Of a stretch of DNA of 64,000 nucleotides, positions 24,921 through 33,170 are shown in pieces. Origin of the DNA: Amycolatopsis sp. MtRt-6 (GTDB lineage Bacteria; Actinomycetota; Actinomycetes; Mycobacteriales; Pseudonocardiaceae); the NCBI RefSeq assembly GCF_017308975.1, contig NZ_JADWPD010000040.1, forward strand, positions 1 to 64,000. The letters run 5' to 3'. The translations under genes and the position numbers were made by a program. Position 1 is the stretch's first letter. Every line of letters begins with the position of its first letter. Below the pieces are notes generated by a model. It made no database searches and was not told where the DNA came from. It saw nothing but the letters and a program-made list of their open reading frames with translations.

Positions 24921-26150
24921 ATGACCAGCAACGCGGCTCTCTCTTCCGAGGCGGTGGCTCTTGCCGACCGCATCGGCGAGCTGGTCGCGCGCATGCGGTC
25001 TGCGGAGGCCGAACTCGGGGCCCTGCTGGTGGAAATCGAACAGCGCGGGGTGATGGAGCTGTTCGGCTACCGCTCCGCTGCCCGGCTGTTGGAGCATCTG
25101 GCCGATGAGCCGAAGTCGGCCGCGGAACGGTTGATCAAACGTGCCCGCCTGCTGAATCCGGGCCGCAACCTCGACGGCTCCCCGATCCCTGCTCTGGCCC
25201 CCGCCACTGGTGTTGCGGCTCGGGCGGGGCGGTTGAGTAACCCGATGATCGATGTGATCACCTCTGTGCTGGCTCAGGTTCCGCCCGAGCATTGTGTGAG
25301 TGCCGAGGCCAACCTGGTGGCTTTTGCCGAGGAGGCCGGGCACAAGCAGGTCGCCGCCCTCGGTGCCCGCATCCTCGCCCACCTCATCCCCGACGGGCCC
25401 GCCCCCGACGACACTGAACCCGCCGCCCCCACCCGGGAGCTGTTCCTCCGTCGTAAAAGAACCGGGATCTGGGAACTGAGCGGCCGGTTCGACGACGAAA
25501 CCGGCACCCGCGCCCACGCCCTCCTCGACGCTTTGGCCGAACGCCGTACCGGCGATGACGGCCCCGACTTCCGCACGTTGCCGCAGCGCTACGGCGATGC
25601 TTTCTCCGATGCCGTCGACCTTGCACTCAACTCTCCGGAGTTGCCGATGCAGGCCGGGGAACGCGCCCACGTCATGGTCGCGGTCTCCCTGAACGACCTG
25701 AAATCCGGCCTCGGCAAGGCCACCCTCGGCGACACCGGCACCATGACCGCGGCCGAAGCAAGGGTGCATGCCTGCGACGCCATGATCATCCCCGCGGTGC
25801 TCGGCGACAAGAGCGAACCGCTGAACCTCGGCCGACTCCGCCGCCTCATCTCCGCCGGACTCCGCCGAGCCCTCTTCCTCCGCGACCGAGGCTGCGCCTT
25901 CCCCGGCTGTCATCGGCCACCCCGGCACTGTCAAGGCCACCACATCCGCCACTGGGCAGACGGCGGCCCCACCAACCTCACCAACCTCGTGCTGATGTGC
26001 GCCCACCACCACCGGCTCCTGCACCGATCCGGCTGGGAAGTCCGCATCGCCACCGACGGCCTCCCCGAATTCCTCCCACCGGTATTCATCGACCGTCGCC
26101 GAAAGCCCAGGCGCAACAACCTCCACGAACCACTCCCATTCACAGCCTGA
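24921..26150 (+). CDS. DUF222 domain / HNH endonuclease protein (13E12-repeat type)
   Basis: A 409-residue protein of the multicopy actinobacterial 13E12/REP family: an N-terminal helical DUF222 domain (about 5-290; ELVARMRSAEAELGALLVEIE) and a C-terminal HNH nuclease (RALFLRDRGCAFPGC, CQGHHIRHWADGGPTNLTNL, LCAHHHRLLH; quoted in parts). Conserved Cys and His residues for the zinc-supported beta-beta-alpha metal fold are all present. The family varies in number and location between related strains, suggesting mobility, but its biological role is not established. Its wording is less extreme in GC than neighbouring genes (many cat, ctt and gtt codons). No inverted or target-site repeats found. 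Confidence 0.9.
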   Translation: MTSNAALSSEAVALADRIGELVARMRSAEAELGALLVEIEQRGVMELFGYRSAARLLEHLADEPKSAAERLIKRARLLNPGRNLDGSPIPALAPATGVAARAGRLSNPMIDVITSVLAQVPPEHCVSAEANLVAFAEEAGHKQVAALGARILAHLIPDGPAPDDTEPAAPTRELFLRRKRTGIWELSGRFDDETGTRAHALLDALAERRTGDDGPDFRTLPQRYGDAFSDAVDLALNSPELPMQAGERAHVMVAVSLNDLKSGLGKATLGDTGTMTAAEARVHACDAMIIPAVLGDKSEPLNLGRLRRLISAGLRRALFLRDRGCAFPGCHRPPRHCQGHHIRHWADGGPTNLTNLVLMCAHHHRLLHRSGWEVRIATDGLPEFLPPVFIDRRRKPRRNNLHEPLPFTA

Positions 26151-26391
26151 GCCAGCCGAATACGGGAAAGGCCTGCAGCCCAACGGCTGCGGGCCCAAAC
26201 CCACGCCCAAACCCGAAACTCCCCACAGGGGTGAAGGCCCGGCAGGATTTCGACCGCTCACAAACCTCGGAGAAGCCGTGCTAACGGGTCACCCGAGCCT
26301 CGCGCTCGCAGCTTTCCGACAGAGCGCCCGGCCTGCCGTCTGGGGTTCGTCGGCTGGTCGGGTCTCGTGCTTGCAGCTCCTCCGGCCGCAG

Positions 26392-27219
26392 CTAACGGCC
26401 CGTCCAGCGCGGCTCCCGGCCCGCGGACCAGGCCGCGTAAAACTCCTTGTGGTCCTTAGCCGTCATCAACAACGCCTGCGTGATCGCCTCCAGCTCGATC
26501 GCGCTGCCCAGGTCCATGTCCAGCTCACGAGTCAGCAGCACCTTCGTCGTCGCGTACGCCAGCGCCGGCCCGTCCGCCAAACGCCGCGCCAGCGTCGCAG
26601 CCGTAGAAGCCAGCGAAGCGTCCGGAACCACCTGCGAAGCCAACCCGATCTCCGCGGCCCGCGTCGCCGATACCTTGTCCCCCAAAATCAACAGCTCCGT
26701 CGCCCGGCCCAGACCGACCAGGCGCGGCAACAGGTACGCCGATCCCATGTCCGCGCCCGCCAAGCCCACCTTCGTGAACAGGAACGCGAACTTCGCCGAC
26801 TCCGCCAGCAGCCGGAAGTCGCTCGCCAGCGCGATCACCGAACCTGCTCCCGCCGCCACTCCGTTCACCGCCGCTATCACCGGGAGCGGGCACTCGCGCA
26901 GGGCCTTCACCACCGCGCCCGTCATCCGGGTGAACTCCAGCAGTTCCGCCGTCTCGAACTTCTGCAGCTCGCCGATGATCTCCTCGACGTCGCCGCCGGA
27001 ACAGAACCCGCGGCCCTCGCCCGTGATCACCAGGACCCGAACATCAGAATGCTGCGGCAGCTCCAGCACCAGGTCCCGCAGATCCGCGTACACCTCGAAC
27101 GTCAGCGCGTTGAGCTTCGCAGGACGCGTGAACGTCACCGTCGCCACCCCGTCGGCCACGGCGAAGCCGAAGTGCTCCCATTCGCGAGTCAGCGGGGCGG
27201 TTGCGCGGAACGGGCTCAT
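26392..27219 (-). CDS. Enoyl-CoA hydratase/isomerase-family protein with atypical active site
   Basis: A 275-residue crotonase-fold protein, last gene of the four-gene leftward operon. The oxyanion-hole segments GRGFCSGGD (about residues 72-80) and VAAGAGSVIALASD (about 122-135) are present. The two glutamates used by typical hydratases (in GGGCELAM and FxxPE) are not seen here: the positions read GAGSVIAL and FLFTKVGL. Instead an Asp occurs in GLAGADMGSAYLLPRLVG, where several crotonases other than hydratases carry a catalytic Asp. The reaction may therefore not be simple hydration. ATG at 27219 overlaps the SDR stop by four bases. Confidence 0.85.
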   Translation of the reverse strand: MSPFRATAPLTREWEHFGFAVADGVATVTFTRPAKLNALTFEVYADLRDLVLELPQHSDVRVLVITGEGRGFCSGGDVEEIIGELQKFETAELLEFTRMTGAVVKALRECPLPVIAAVNGVAAGAGSVIALASDFRLLAESAKFAFLFTKVGLAGADMGSAYLLPRLVGLGRATELLILGDKVSATRAAEIGLASQVVPDASLASTAATLARRLADGPALAYATTKVLLTRELDMDLGSAIELEAITQALLMTAKDHKEFYAAWSAGREPRWTGR

Positions 27220-27908
27220 GACTGGATTCCTCCGCCGTCGAGTACGAGGGTCTGGCCGTTGATCGCGGCGGCTTCCGGGGCCGCCAAGAAGGACACCGCG
27301 AACGCCACTTCCGACGGCTCCAGCAGCCGGCCGAGCGGGGACGCCGCCGCCAGTGCCGCTTCCGCCTCCGCAGCGGAACGTCCCGAGCGCGACACGATCC
27401 GCTCCACCGAGGTCGCCGTCATGTCCGTGCGGACGAACGCCGGGCACACCGCGTTCGCCGTCACGCCCGTGCCGGCCAGCTCCGCCGCCACCGCGCGCAT
27501 GAAGCCCACCGCCGCGTGCTTCGACGCCGTGTACCCCGCCGTGTAGCGGTAGCCGACGTGCGAGGCCGTCGACGCCACCGTGACGATCCGGCCGCTGTCG
27601 CGCGAGCGCATCCCGTCCAGCACCGCGCGCGTGCAGAGGAACGCGCCCGTCGCGTTCGCCTCGAACTGCGAGCGCCAGTCGTCCAGCGAAGTCCGGGAAA
27701 CCGGGGCACTCGAAGAGATCCCGGCGTTGTTGACCAGCACGTCCACCGGGCCCACCGTCGCGAAGTACGCCGCCACCGCTTCCTCCGAGGTCACGTCGCA
27801 GTCCGCGCGGCCCGGCGCCAGCACCGTGTCGCCGAGCGAGCGGAAGCGGTCCGCGATCGCCGCGCCGATGCCGCGCGTGCCGCCGGTGACCACCACCCGG
27901 CGGCTCAC
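27216..27908 (-). CDS. Short-chain dehydrogenase/reductase (SDR)
   Basis: A 230-residue classical SDR: VVVTGGTRGIG (residues 5-15), DVLVNNAGIS, catalytic Ser in VTVASTASHVG, YTASK, and the FabG-like C-terminal GQTLVLDGGGIQS. GTG start at 27908 overlaps the ligase stop (GTGA). By position it would oxidise or reduce a CoA-thioester intermediate between the ligase and the crotonase-like enzyme, a layout reminiscent of the anthranilate (abm) clusters of Azoarcus evansii. Substrate not demonstrated. Confidence 0.9.
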   Translation of the reverse strand: MSRRVVVTGGTRGIGAAIADRFRSLGDTVLAPGRADCDVTSEEAVAAYFATVGPVDVLVNNAGISSSAPVSRTSLDDWRSQFEANATGAFLCTRAVLDGMRSRDSGRIVTVASTASHVGYRYTAGYTASKHAAVGFMRAVAAELAGTGVTANAVCPAFVRTDMTATSVERIVSRSGRSAAEAEAALAAASPLGRLLEPSEVAFAVSFLAAPEAAAINGQTLVLDGGGIQS

Positions 27909-29419
27909 GGGTGGGCCGCCAGGGCGCGCCGGTCGAGCTTTCCGTTGGCCGTGCGGGGGAGTTCCGTCATGAAGACCACCTCGCGGGGGTACTTGTGCTT
28001 GGCCAGGTGGGCTTTCGCGTGTCGCTGAAGCTCGTCGGCCGGCACCGGAGCGCGCACCACGACGTACGCGCGCGGCACGACCAGGCCGTCGACCTCGTGG
28101 CCGACCACCGCGCAGTCCACCACCGAAGGGTGTCCGAGCAGGCAGTCCTCGATCTCGCCGGGCGCGACGAACACGCCGCCGACCTTGAGCAGCGCGTCCG
28201 CCCGGCCGTGGTGGCGGAAGTACCCGTCCGGAGACCGGCTGAACAGGTCGCCCGACGTCAGCGTGTCGCCGTCGAACGTGCGCGCCGACTTCCCGGGATC
28301 GCCGTGGTACTCTAGCGCGATCGTCGGCCCGGTGACGCGCAGCGGCCCGATTTCCCCGTCCGGCAACGGGTTCCCGAGCTCGTCGACGACCTCGGCGCGG
28401 TAGCCGGGAACGGGCGTCCCCAGCGTGCCGACGCGGGCGGCGCCCGGCCGGTTCGACAGGTAGATGTGGTACGCCTCGGACGAGCCGATCCCGTCCACCA
28501 CCGGCACGCCGAAGGCCGCGTCCCACTTGCGGTGCAGCTCCGAGGGCAGTGCCTCGCCCGCCGAAGTCGTCATCCGCAGGCAGCTCAGGTCCTGCTCGGC
28601 CGCGGCCGGGTGGGCGACCATCGCGCTCATCATCGTCGGCACGTTGACCAGCACGGTCGGCCGGTAGCGAGCGATCAGCTCGAACATCAGGTCCGCCGTG
28701 CTGCGCTCGGGAAAGGCGATCCCGGCCGCGCCCACGCCGAACGGGAACAACGCCACCAGGTCGCGCGCGTAGCCGAAGAACAGCTTCGGCACGGCCAGGA
28801 CAGTGTCGTCCTCGCGCAGGCCGAGGACCCCGACAGCGTAGCGCTCGAAGCTTTCGAGCGGACTGCGCAGCGGATGCACGCACGCCTTGGGCGCGCCCGT
28901 GCTGCCGGTGGTGAACTTCCAGATCCCGACGTCGTCCACAGTGGTCGGTGCCGCTTCCAGAACCTCGGGCGCCGCGTCGAGCAGTGTCCGGAATGGACGC
29001 TCACCGGGAAGCAGCTCGTCGGCGGGGACGCCGGTGACCAGCAGCCCGGTCGCGCCCGCGGCGCGCAGCGCGGGCAGCGTGACGGCGTCCGCGAGGACCG
29101 CGACGGCTTCGGTGTAGCCGAGGTAGTACGCGTAGTCCTTGGGCTGCAGGAACGGGTAGACCTCGGCGGTGACCGCGCCGATCTTCTGGGCGCCGTACCA
29201 GGTCGCGACGAACTCTTCGCCGTCGCTCAGCGCCAGCAGCACCCGTTGTCCTCGCCGGACGCCGGCGTCGCGCAGCACGTTCCCGGCGCGGTTCGCCAGC
29301 GCCGCGAGCGACGCGTAGCTGACGGAACGGTCCCCGACGTACAGGGCGGTCCGGTCGCCGCGGCCCGCGGTCACGCGCCGGTCGAGGAAGTACGTGGCGA
29401 GGTTGAACGGCTCACTCAC
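27905..29419 (-). CDS. Benzoate/2-aminobenzoate-type CoA ligase
   Basis: ANL-family aryl-CoA ligase, 504 residues, beginning MSEPFNLATYFLDRR like benzoate-CoA ligases. Seen: PFLQPKDYAYYLGYTEA and GARVAL-type central region, P-loop FTTGSTGAPKACVHP (about residue 167), the acyl-adenylate motif DGIGSSEAYHIYLSNRPG, SGDLFSRSPDGYFRHHGR and the C-terminal catalytic Lys in LPRTANGKLDRRAL. With kynureninase encoded on the other side of the divergent promoter, anthranilate (2-aminobenzoate) is the most economical substrate; benzoate or another aromatic acid is possible. GTG start overlaps the stop of the upstream creatininase-family gene. Confidence 0.88.
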   Translation of the reverse strand: MSEPFNLATYFLDRRVTAGRGDRTALYVGDRSVSYASLAALANRAGNVLRDAGVRRGQRVLLALSDGEEFVATWYGAQKIGAVTAEVYPFLQPKDYAYYLGYTEAVAVLADAVTLPALRAAGATGLLVTGVPADELLPGERPFRTLLDAAPEVLEAAPTTVDDVGIWKFTTGSTGAPKACVHPLRSPLESFERYAVGVLGLREDDTVLAVPKLFFGYARDLVALFPFGVGAAGIAFPERSTADLMFELIARYRPTVLVNVPTMMSAMVAHPAAAEQDLSCLRMTTSAGEALPSELHRKWDAAFGVPVVDGIGSSEAYHIYLSNRPGAARVGTLGTPVPGYRAEVVDELGNPLPDGEIGPLRVTGPTIALEYHGDPGKSARTFDGDTLTSGDLFSRSPDGYFRHHGRADALLKVGGVFVAPGEIEDCLLGHPSVVDCAVVGHEVDGLVVPRAYVVVRAPVPADELQRHAKAHLAKHKYPREVVFMTELPRTANGKLDRRALAAHP

Positions 29420-30164
29420 GGGCCAGCTCCCGGATCGCTTCCACCAGCAGGTCGGTCAACGTCGAGAAGGTCTCTTCCCCTTCGGCCGCGGTCGCTTCCG
29501 CGGGCTTGCCGCAGTACGCCTCGGTCATGCCCAGCTCGCGGAAACCCCCGTCGGAAGGCGCGGCGGCCAAGCTGACCGGCACGTGCGGCAACGTCCGCAT
29601 CAGCGCCTGGTCGACCAGCTCGGGCCGGTCGGCGAGCACCAGCGACGTCTCGTACCGCCCGGCGTGGCACTCGCCGGACCGGAACTCGTCGGTGAGCCGC
29701 TCCGCGTGCCGCCGCCGGACCAGGTCGAGCAGGGCGACTCGCCCGTCGTAGGCGAAGTTCAGCGTCTCCACCGCGCGCCGCAGCGTGACCAGGTGCGCCG
29801 GCTCGAAGTGGTTGTTGACCAGCAGGATCCGCCGGAACCGCTGGCCGATCAGCGCCGCGCCGATGTCGACGAGCAGCGCGTGCAGCGTCTCCTCGCCGAT
29901 GTGGATGCCCCCGGCGAACCCGGCCGCGAACCGCGTCACGCCGTAGGGCACCTCGGGGAGGACCAGCACGCGGACGTCCTCATCGGCGGCCAAGCGGGAC
30001 GCCGCGCGCTCGCACATCCCGCGCGAGATGAGCGGGTCGGTCCCCAGTGGCGCGTGCGGACCGTGCGGCTCGACCGCGCCGAGCGGAAGCAGCAGCACCG
30101 GCACGCGCTCACCCGAAGCGACCGCGGCGACCTGACGCGAGCTGAGGTCCGCGAAGTACGTCAC
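29412..30164 (-). CDS. Creatininase-family amidohydrolase (candidate N-formylkynurenine formamidase)
   Basis: A 250-residue metal-dependent amidohydrolase of the creatininase/MftE/ArfB fold. Metal-ligand motifs are present: GAVEPHGPHAPLGTDPL (about residues 31-47; Glu, His, Asp), VNNHFEPAHL in place of the usual NGHGGN, and HAGRYETSLVLAD with the conserved Glu. ArfB, an archaeal member, hydrolyses a formamide, so deformylation is within the family's known chemistry. The locus encodes tryptophan 2,3-dioxygenase and kynureninase but no conventional kynurenine formamidase, so I infer this protein may fill that step. Other amide or lactam substrates are possible. First gene of the leftward operon; GTG 30164 appears leaderless. 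Confidence 0.8.
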   Translation of the reverse strand: MTYFADLSSRQVAAVASGERVPVLLLPLGAVEPHGPHAPLGTDPLISRGMCERAASRLAADEDVRVLVLPEVPYGVTRFAAGFAGGIHIGEETLHALLVDIGAALIGQRFRRILLVNNHFEPAHLVTLRRAVETLNFAYDGRVALLDLVRRRHAERLTDEFRSGECHAGRYETSLVLADRPELVDQALMRTLPHVPVSLAAAPSDGGFRELGMTEAYCGKPAEATAAEGEETFSTLTDLLVEAIRELARE

Positions 30165-30172
30165 GCAAATCA

Positions 30173-30205
30173 AGCTACACCGCAGCGACCTGAGGTGTAT
30201 AGAGT
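30173..30205. promoter_or_regulatory. Divergent promoter with candidate PaaX operator
   Basis: Only 48 bp separate the two operons. TACACC (30176-30181) and GGTGTA (30194-30199) form an inverted repeat with a 12-base spacer. TAGAGT (30200-30205) on the plus strand ends 7 bases before ATG 30213, and TAGCTT on the minus strand (30178-30173) ends 8 bases before GTG 30164. Each half of the repeat overlaps or touches one -10 box, so one bound regulator could close both leaderless promoters. Confidence 0.5.
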
Positions 30206-30212
30206 TGCGCCC

Positions 30213-31028
30213 ATGCCCACCGATGCCTTCGAAGCCGGCCCCCAGGAGCTGGTCGTGACGTTGCTGGGCAGCTACGTGCACCCGCGCGAGACCCGCCGGG
30301 TGTGGTCGGGTGGCCTGGTCGCGGTGCTCGCCGAGCTGGGCTTCTCCGACGGCGCCGCCCGGATCGCGCTCACCCGCCTGGTGCGCCGCGGCCTGCTGCA
30401 GCGCCACCGCGAAGGCCGCACCGTGCACTACTCGCTGACCCGGCGCTCCATCGCGCTGCTCGCCGATGGCGACCGGCGGATCTTCTCCCTCGGCCGCCGC
30501 GAGCGCGCCGCCGGCGAGTGGACGGTGCTGTGGCAGAGCATCCCGGAGAGCCGTCGCCAGGCCAGGGAACGCCTGGTCAGGCGGCTGCGGTTTCTCGGCT
30601 TCGGGCCCTACCAGGACGGCACCTGGATCGCCCCGCACGACCGCGAGGCCGAGGTCGTCGCCCTGCTCGGCGAACTCGACGTCACCGAGCACGCCGGGCT
30701 GCTGCTCGGCCGCCCGTCGGCCGCGCTGGACGTCCGCCGGTTCGCCGGCCGGGCCTGGGACCTCGACGACCTGGCCGCGCGGTACGCCGCGTTCGTCGGT
30801 CAGTTCGGCGGGTACGCGGGCCGGGAGCCGCCGGACGCCGAGGCGTTCGAGGTGCGCACCCGGCTGGTGCACACCTTCCGGATGTTCCCGTCGCTCGACC
30901 CGGAACTACCCGCCGACCTGGTGCCCGCCCCGGACCGCCGGGCGGCGGCGGTCGAGCTGTTCCACGATCTGTACACCGCGCTCGCGCGCCCCGCGCAACG
31001 CCACTTCGACGAGGTGACCCGAGGATGA
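30213..31028 (+). CDS. PaaX-family transcriptional regulator
   Basis: A 271-residue regulator with the PaaX layout: N-terminal winged helix (LVVTLLGSYVHPRETRRVW, GFSDGAARIALTRLVRRGLL, about residues 12-75), a central domain (GEWTVLWQSIPESRRQARERLVRRLRFLGFG in parts) and a C-terminal domain (FRMFPSLDPELPADLVP). PaaX of E. coli represses phenylacetate catabolism and responds to phenylacetyl-CoA. Here the gene heads the tryptophan dioxygenase-kynureninase operon and faces an aryl-CoA ligase operon, so an aryl-CoA such as anthraniloyl-CoA is a plausible inducer. Overlaps the next gene by ATGA. Confidence 0.9.
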   Translation: MPTDAFEAGPQELVVTLLGSYVHPRETRRVWSGGLVAVLAELGFSDGAARIALTRLVRRGLLQRHREGRTVHYSLTRRSIALLADGDRRIFSLGRRERAAGEWTVLWQSIPESRRQARERLVRRLRFLGFGPYQDGTWIAPHDREAEVVALLGELDVTEHAGLLLGRPSAALDVRRFAGRAWDLDDLAARYAAFVGQFGGYAGREPPDAEAFEVRTRLVHTFRMFPSLDPELPADLVPAPDRRAAAVELFHDLYTALARPAQRHFDEVTRG

Positions 31029-31819
31029 CCGAACCCAGCCAAGCGACCCAGGAAGCTCTGAGCTACACCTCGTACCTCGGGCTGGACGAAGTGCTGAACG
31101 CGCAGCGCCTGCGGTCCGACGAGCACGACGAGCTGCTGTTCATCGTGATCCACCAGGTGTACGAGCTGTGGTTCAAGCAGATCCTGCACGAAGCCGCCTT
31201 CCTCCAGGCGAACCTCGAACAGGGCAAGACCGCGCACTCCATCCGCACGCTGCGCCGCATCCTGACCATCCTCAAGGTCGCGGTCGCGCAGATCGACGTG
31301 CTGGAAACCATGACACCCAGTCAGTTCGCCGGCTTCCGCGCCCGTTTGGACGCTTCGAGCGGCTTCCAGTCGGCCCAGTTCCGCGAGCTGGAGGCGGTGC
31401 TGGGGCGGCGTGACGAGCGCGTGTTCGCGCACTACCCCGAGGACGGCGAGCAGCGGAAACGCATTGCCGACGCGATGGCGCGGCCGTCGTTGTTCGACTC
31501 TTTTCTCGCGTACCTCAAGGTTTCTGGCTATGCGGTCGAGTGTGACCGAGACGTCACTCGACCGGTGGAGCCGTCCCCGGCCCTGCAGGCGATATTGCTG
31601 GACGTGTACAGCGACGACGGGGGACCCTCGGTCGTCGCGGAGTGTCTGGTCGATCTCGACGAAGGGATGCAGGAGTGGCGCTACCGGCACGTGAAGATGG
31701 TCGAACGCACCATCGGCGACAAGACCGGGACGGGAGGATCATCCGGCGCGACTTACCTGCGTACCACGCTTTTCCAGCCGATGTTCCCGGATCTCTGGGC
31801 CGTACGGAGCCGACTGTGA
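31025..31819 (+). CDS. kynA: Tryptophan 2,3-dioxygenase
   Basis: Haem-dependent tryptophan 2,3-dioxygenase, 264 residues, opening the indole ring of L-tryptophan to N-formylkynurenine. Signature blocks: SYTSYLGLDEVLNAQ, ELLFIVIHQVYELWFKQILHE (quoted beyond motif only in part; distal His in IVIHQ), ETMTPSQFAGFR, and the proximal-haem and substrate loop YRHVKMVERTIGDKTGTGG followed by SSGATYL. Length matches bacterial enzymes. Translationally coupled to PaaX upstream and kynureninase downstream. Confidence 0.96.
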   Translation: MTEPSQATQEALSYTSYLGLDEVLNAQRLRSDEHDELLFIVIHQVYELWFKQILHEAAFLQANLEQGKTAHSIRTLRRILTILKVAVAQIDVLETMTPSQFAGFRARLDASSGFQSAQFRELEAVLGRRDERVFAHYPEDGEQRKRIADAMARPSLFDSFLAYLKVSGYAVECDRDVTRPVEPSPALQAILLDVYSDDGGPSVVAECLVDLDEGMQEWRYRHVKMVERTIGDKTGTGGSSGATYLRTTLFQPMFPDLWAVRSRL

Positions 31820-33009
31820 CCACTTTGGACGACCTGCGCGCGGACGCCAACAGCCTCGCCGCGCACTACACCCGGTTCGCGGTGGCCGACCGCCTCCTGC
31901 TCTCCGGGCACTCGCACCAGGCCTGGCCGGACGTCGCCGAGGAGGGGCTCCTGGAGTCCTTCGCGGACGCCGCCCGCGACGTCGACGGCAAGTGGGAGCG
32001 CGCCTTCGCGAAGGCGGACCAGCTGCGCGCGGGCTTCCGCCTGCTGCTCGGCGACCCGCACGGCGAGTACGCGCTCGGCGCCAGCACGCACGACCTGGTG
32101 CTCCGTTTCCTGTCCGCGTTGGAGCTGCCGCGGCGCCCGCGGCTCGTCACCACCGACGGCGAGTTCCACACGCTGCGCCGTCAGCTCGCCCGCCTCGAAG
32201 AGGAGGGTGTCGAGGTCGTCCGGGTGCCCCTGGACCCGGTGACGACGCTCGCCGAGCGCGTCGCCGGCGAGGTCGACGGCAACACCGCCGCCGTGCTCGT
32301 GTCCGCGGTGCTGTTCGAGACGTCGAGGCTGGTCCCGGGGCTGGCGCACCTCGCCGACGTCTGCCGCGGCCGCTCGATCGAGCTCGTCGTCGACGCCTAC
32401 CACGCGCTCGGCGTCGTCCCGTTCGCGCTGCACGACCTCGGGCTCACCAACGCCTGGGTGCTCGGCGGCGGCTACAAGTACCTGCAGCTGGGCGAGGGCA
32501 ACTGTTTCCTGCGGCTGCCCGCGCACGCCCAGGAGCTGCGCCCGGTGATCACCGGCTGGTACGCCAAGTTCGGCGCGCTGGCCGACGAGCGCCACCCCGG
32601 CCAGGTGCCCTACGCCATCGGCGGCGACCGGTTCGCCGGCGCCACCTACGACCCGGCGAGCCACTACCGCGGCGTCCGGGTCCAGCGGTTCTTCGCCGAG
32701 CAGGGCCTCACGCCGGAGTTCCTCCGCCAGGTGTCCCAGCACCAGGTGGGGCTGCTCGCGTCGGTGTTCGACCAGCTCGCGCTGCCGGAAGACGTCGTCA
32801 CCCGCGACCGCGAGACGCCACTCGGGATGCTCGGCGGGTTCCTCTCGCTGCGCTGCGCCGACGCCGCCGGGCTGCGGGCGGCGCTGGCCGAGCACGGCGT
32901 CAGGACCGACAGCCGGGGGCAGTACCTGCGCTTCGGCCCGGCGCCGTACCTGTCGGACGCGCAGCTGGAGACGGCGATGCACACCCTCGGCAAGGTGATC
33001 ACCGGCTGA
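31816..33009 (+). CDS. kynU: Kynureninase
   Basis: PLP-dependent kynureninase, 397 residues, cleaving kynurenine to anthranilate and alanine. Fold-type I aminotransferase class V features: GHSHQAWPDVAEEG near the start, GASTHDLVLRFLSAL, TDGEFHTLRRQLARL, ELVVDAYHALGVVPF with the PLP-binding Asp, and GGGYKYLQLGEGNCFL with the Schiff-base Lys near residue 222. GTG start overlaps the tryptophan dioxygenase stop (GTGA). Completes the step that produces anthranilate for the divergent CoA ligase. Confidence 0.93.
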   Translation: MTTLDDLRADANSLAAHYTRFAVADRLLLSGHSHQAWPDVAEEGLLESFADAARDVDGKWERAFAKADQLRAGFRLLLGDPHGEYALGASTHDLVLRFLSALELPRRPRLVTTDGEFHTLRRQLARLEEEGVEVVRVPLDPVTTLAERVAGEVDGNTAAVLVSAVLFETSRLVPGLAHLADVCRGRSIELVVDAYHALGVVPFALHDLGLTNAWVLGGGYKYLQLGEGNCFLRLPAHAQELRPVITGWYAKFGALADERHPGQVPYAIGGDRFAGATYDPASHYRGVRVQRFFAEQGLTPEFLRQVSQHQVGLLASVFDQLALPEDVVTRDRETPLGMLGGFLSLRCADAAGLRAALAEHGVRTDSRGQYLRFGPAPYLSDAQLETAMHTLGKVITG

Positions 33010-33024
33010 TTACCCGTCCGTATG

Positions 33025-33046
33025 GCGAGACCTCCACTGGTCTCGC
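33025..33046 (+). terminator. Short hairpin after the kynurenine operon
   Basis: GCGAGACC (33025-33032) and GGTCTCGC (33039-33046) with a 6-base loop, 15 bases after the kynureninase stop. Fits a terminator; an operator for the downstream dehydrogenase gene is an alternative. Confidence 0.5.
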
Positions 33047-33170
33047 GATCATCGGGGATCTAGGTTGGTCCCGGGCACCCGAGCGGACGACCTCCGCGCC
33101 GGGTTCCCGCCAACCCGTGAAGCGCGTCCCGGCCACGAAACCGGGCGCGGATGACAAAGGAGTCACCACC

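Noticed and set aside
24921..26150. Group II intron or homing element interpretation of the HNH protein
   Set aside because: There is no reverse transcriptase, no intron-like structure and no interrupted host gene; the domain pair is the common DUF222/HNH type.
26225..26300. tRNA-like string (GGCAGGATTTCGACC) downstream of the DUF222/HNH gene
   Set aside because: It resembles a T-loop on first sight, but the flanking bases do not pair into a T-stem, and no acceptor, D or anticodon arms can be formed on either strand. Not called as a tRNA or attachment site.
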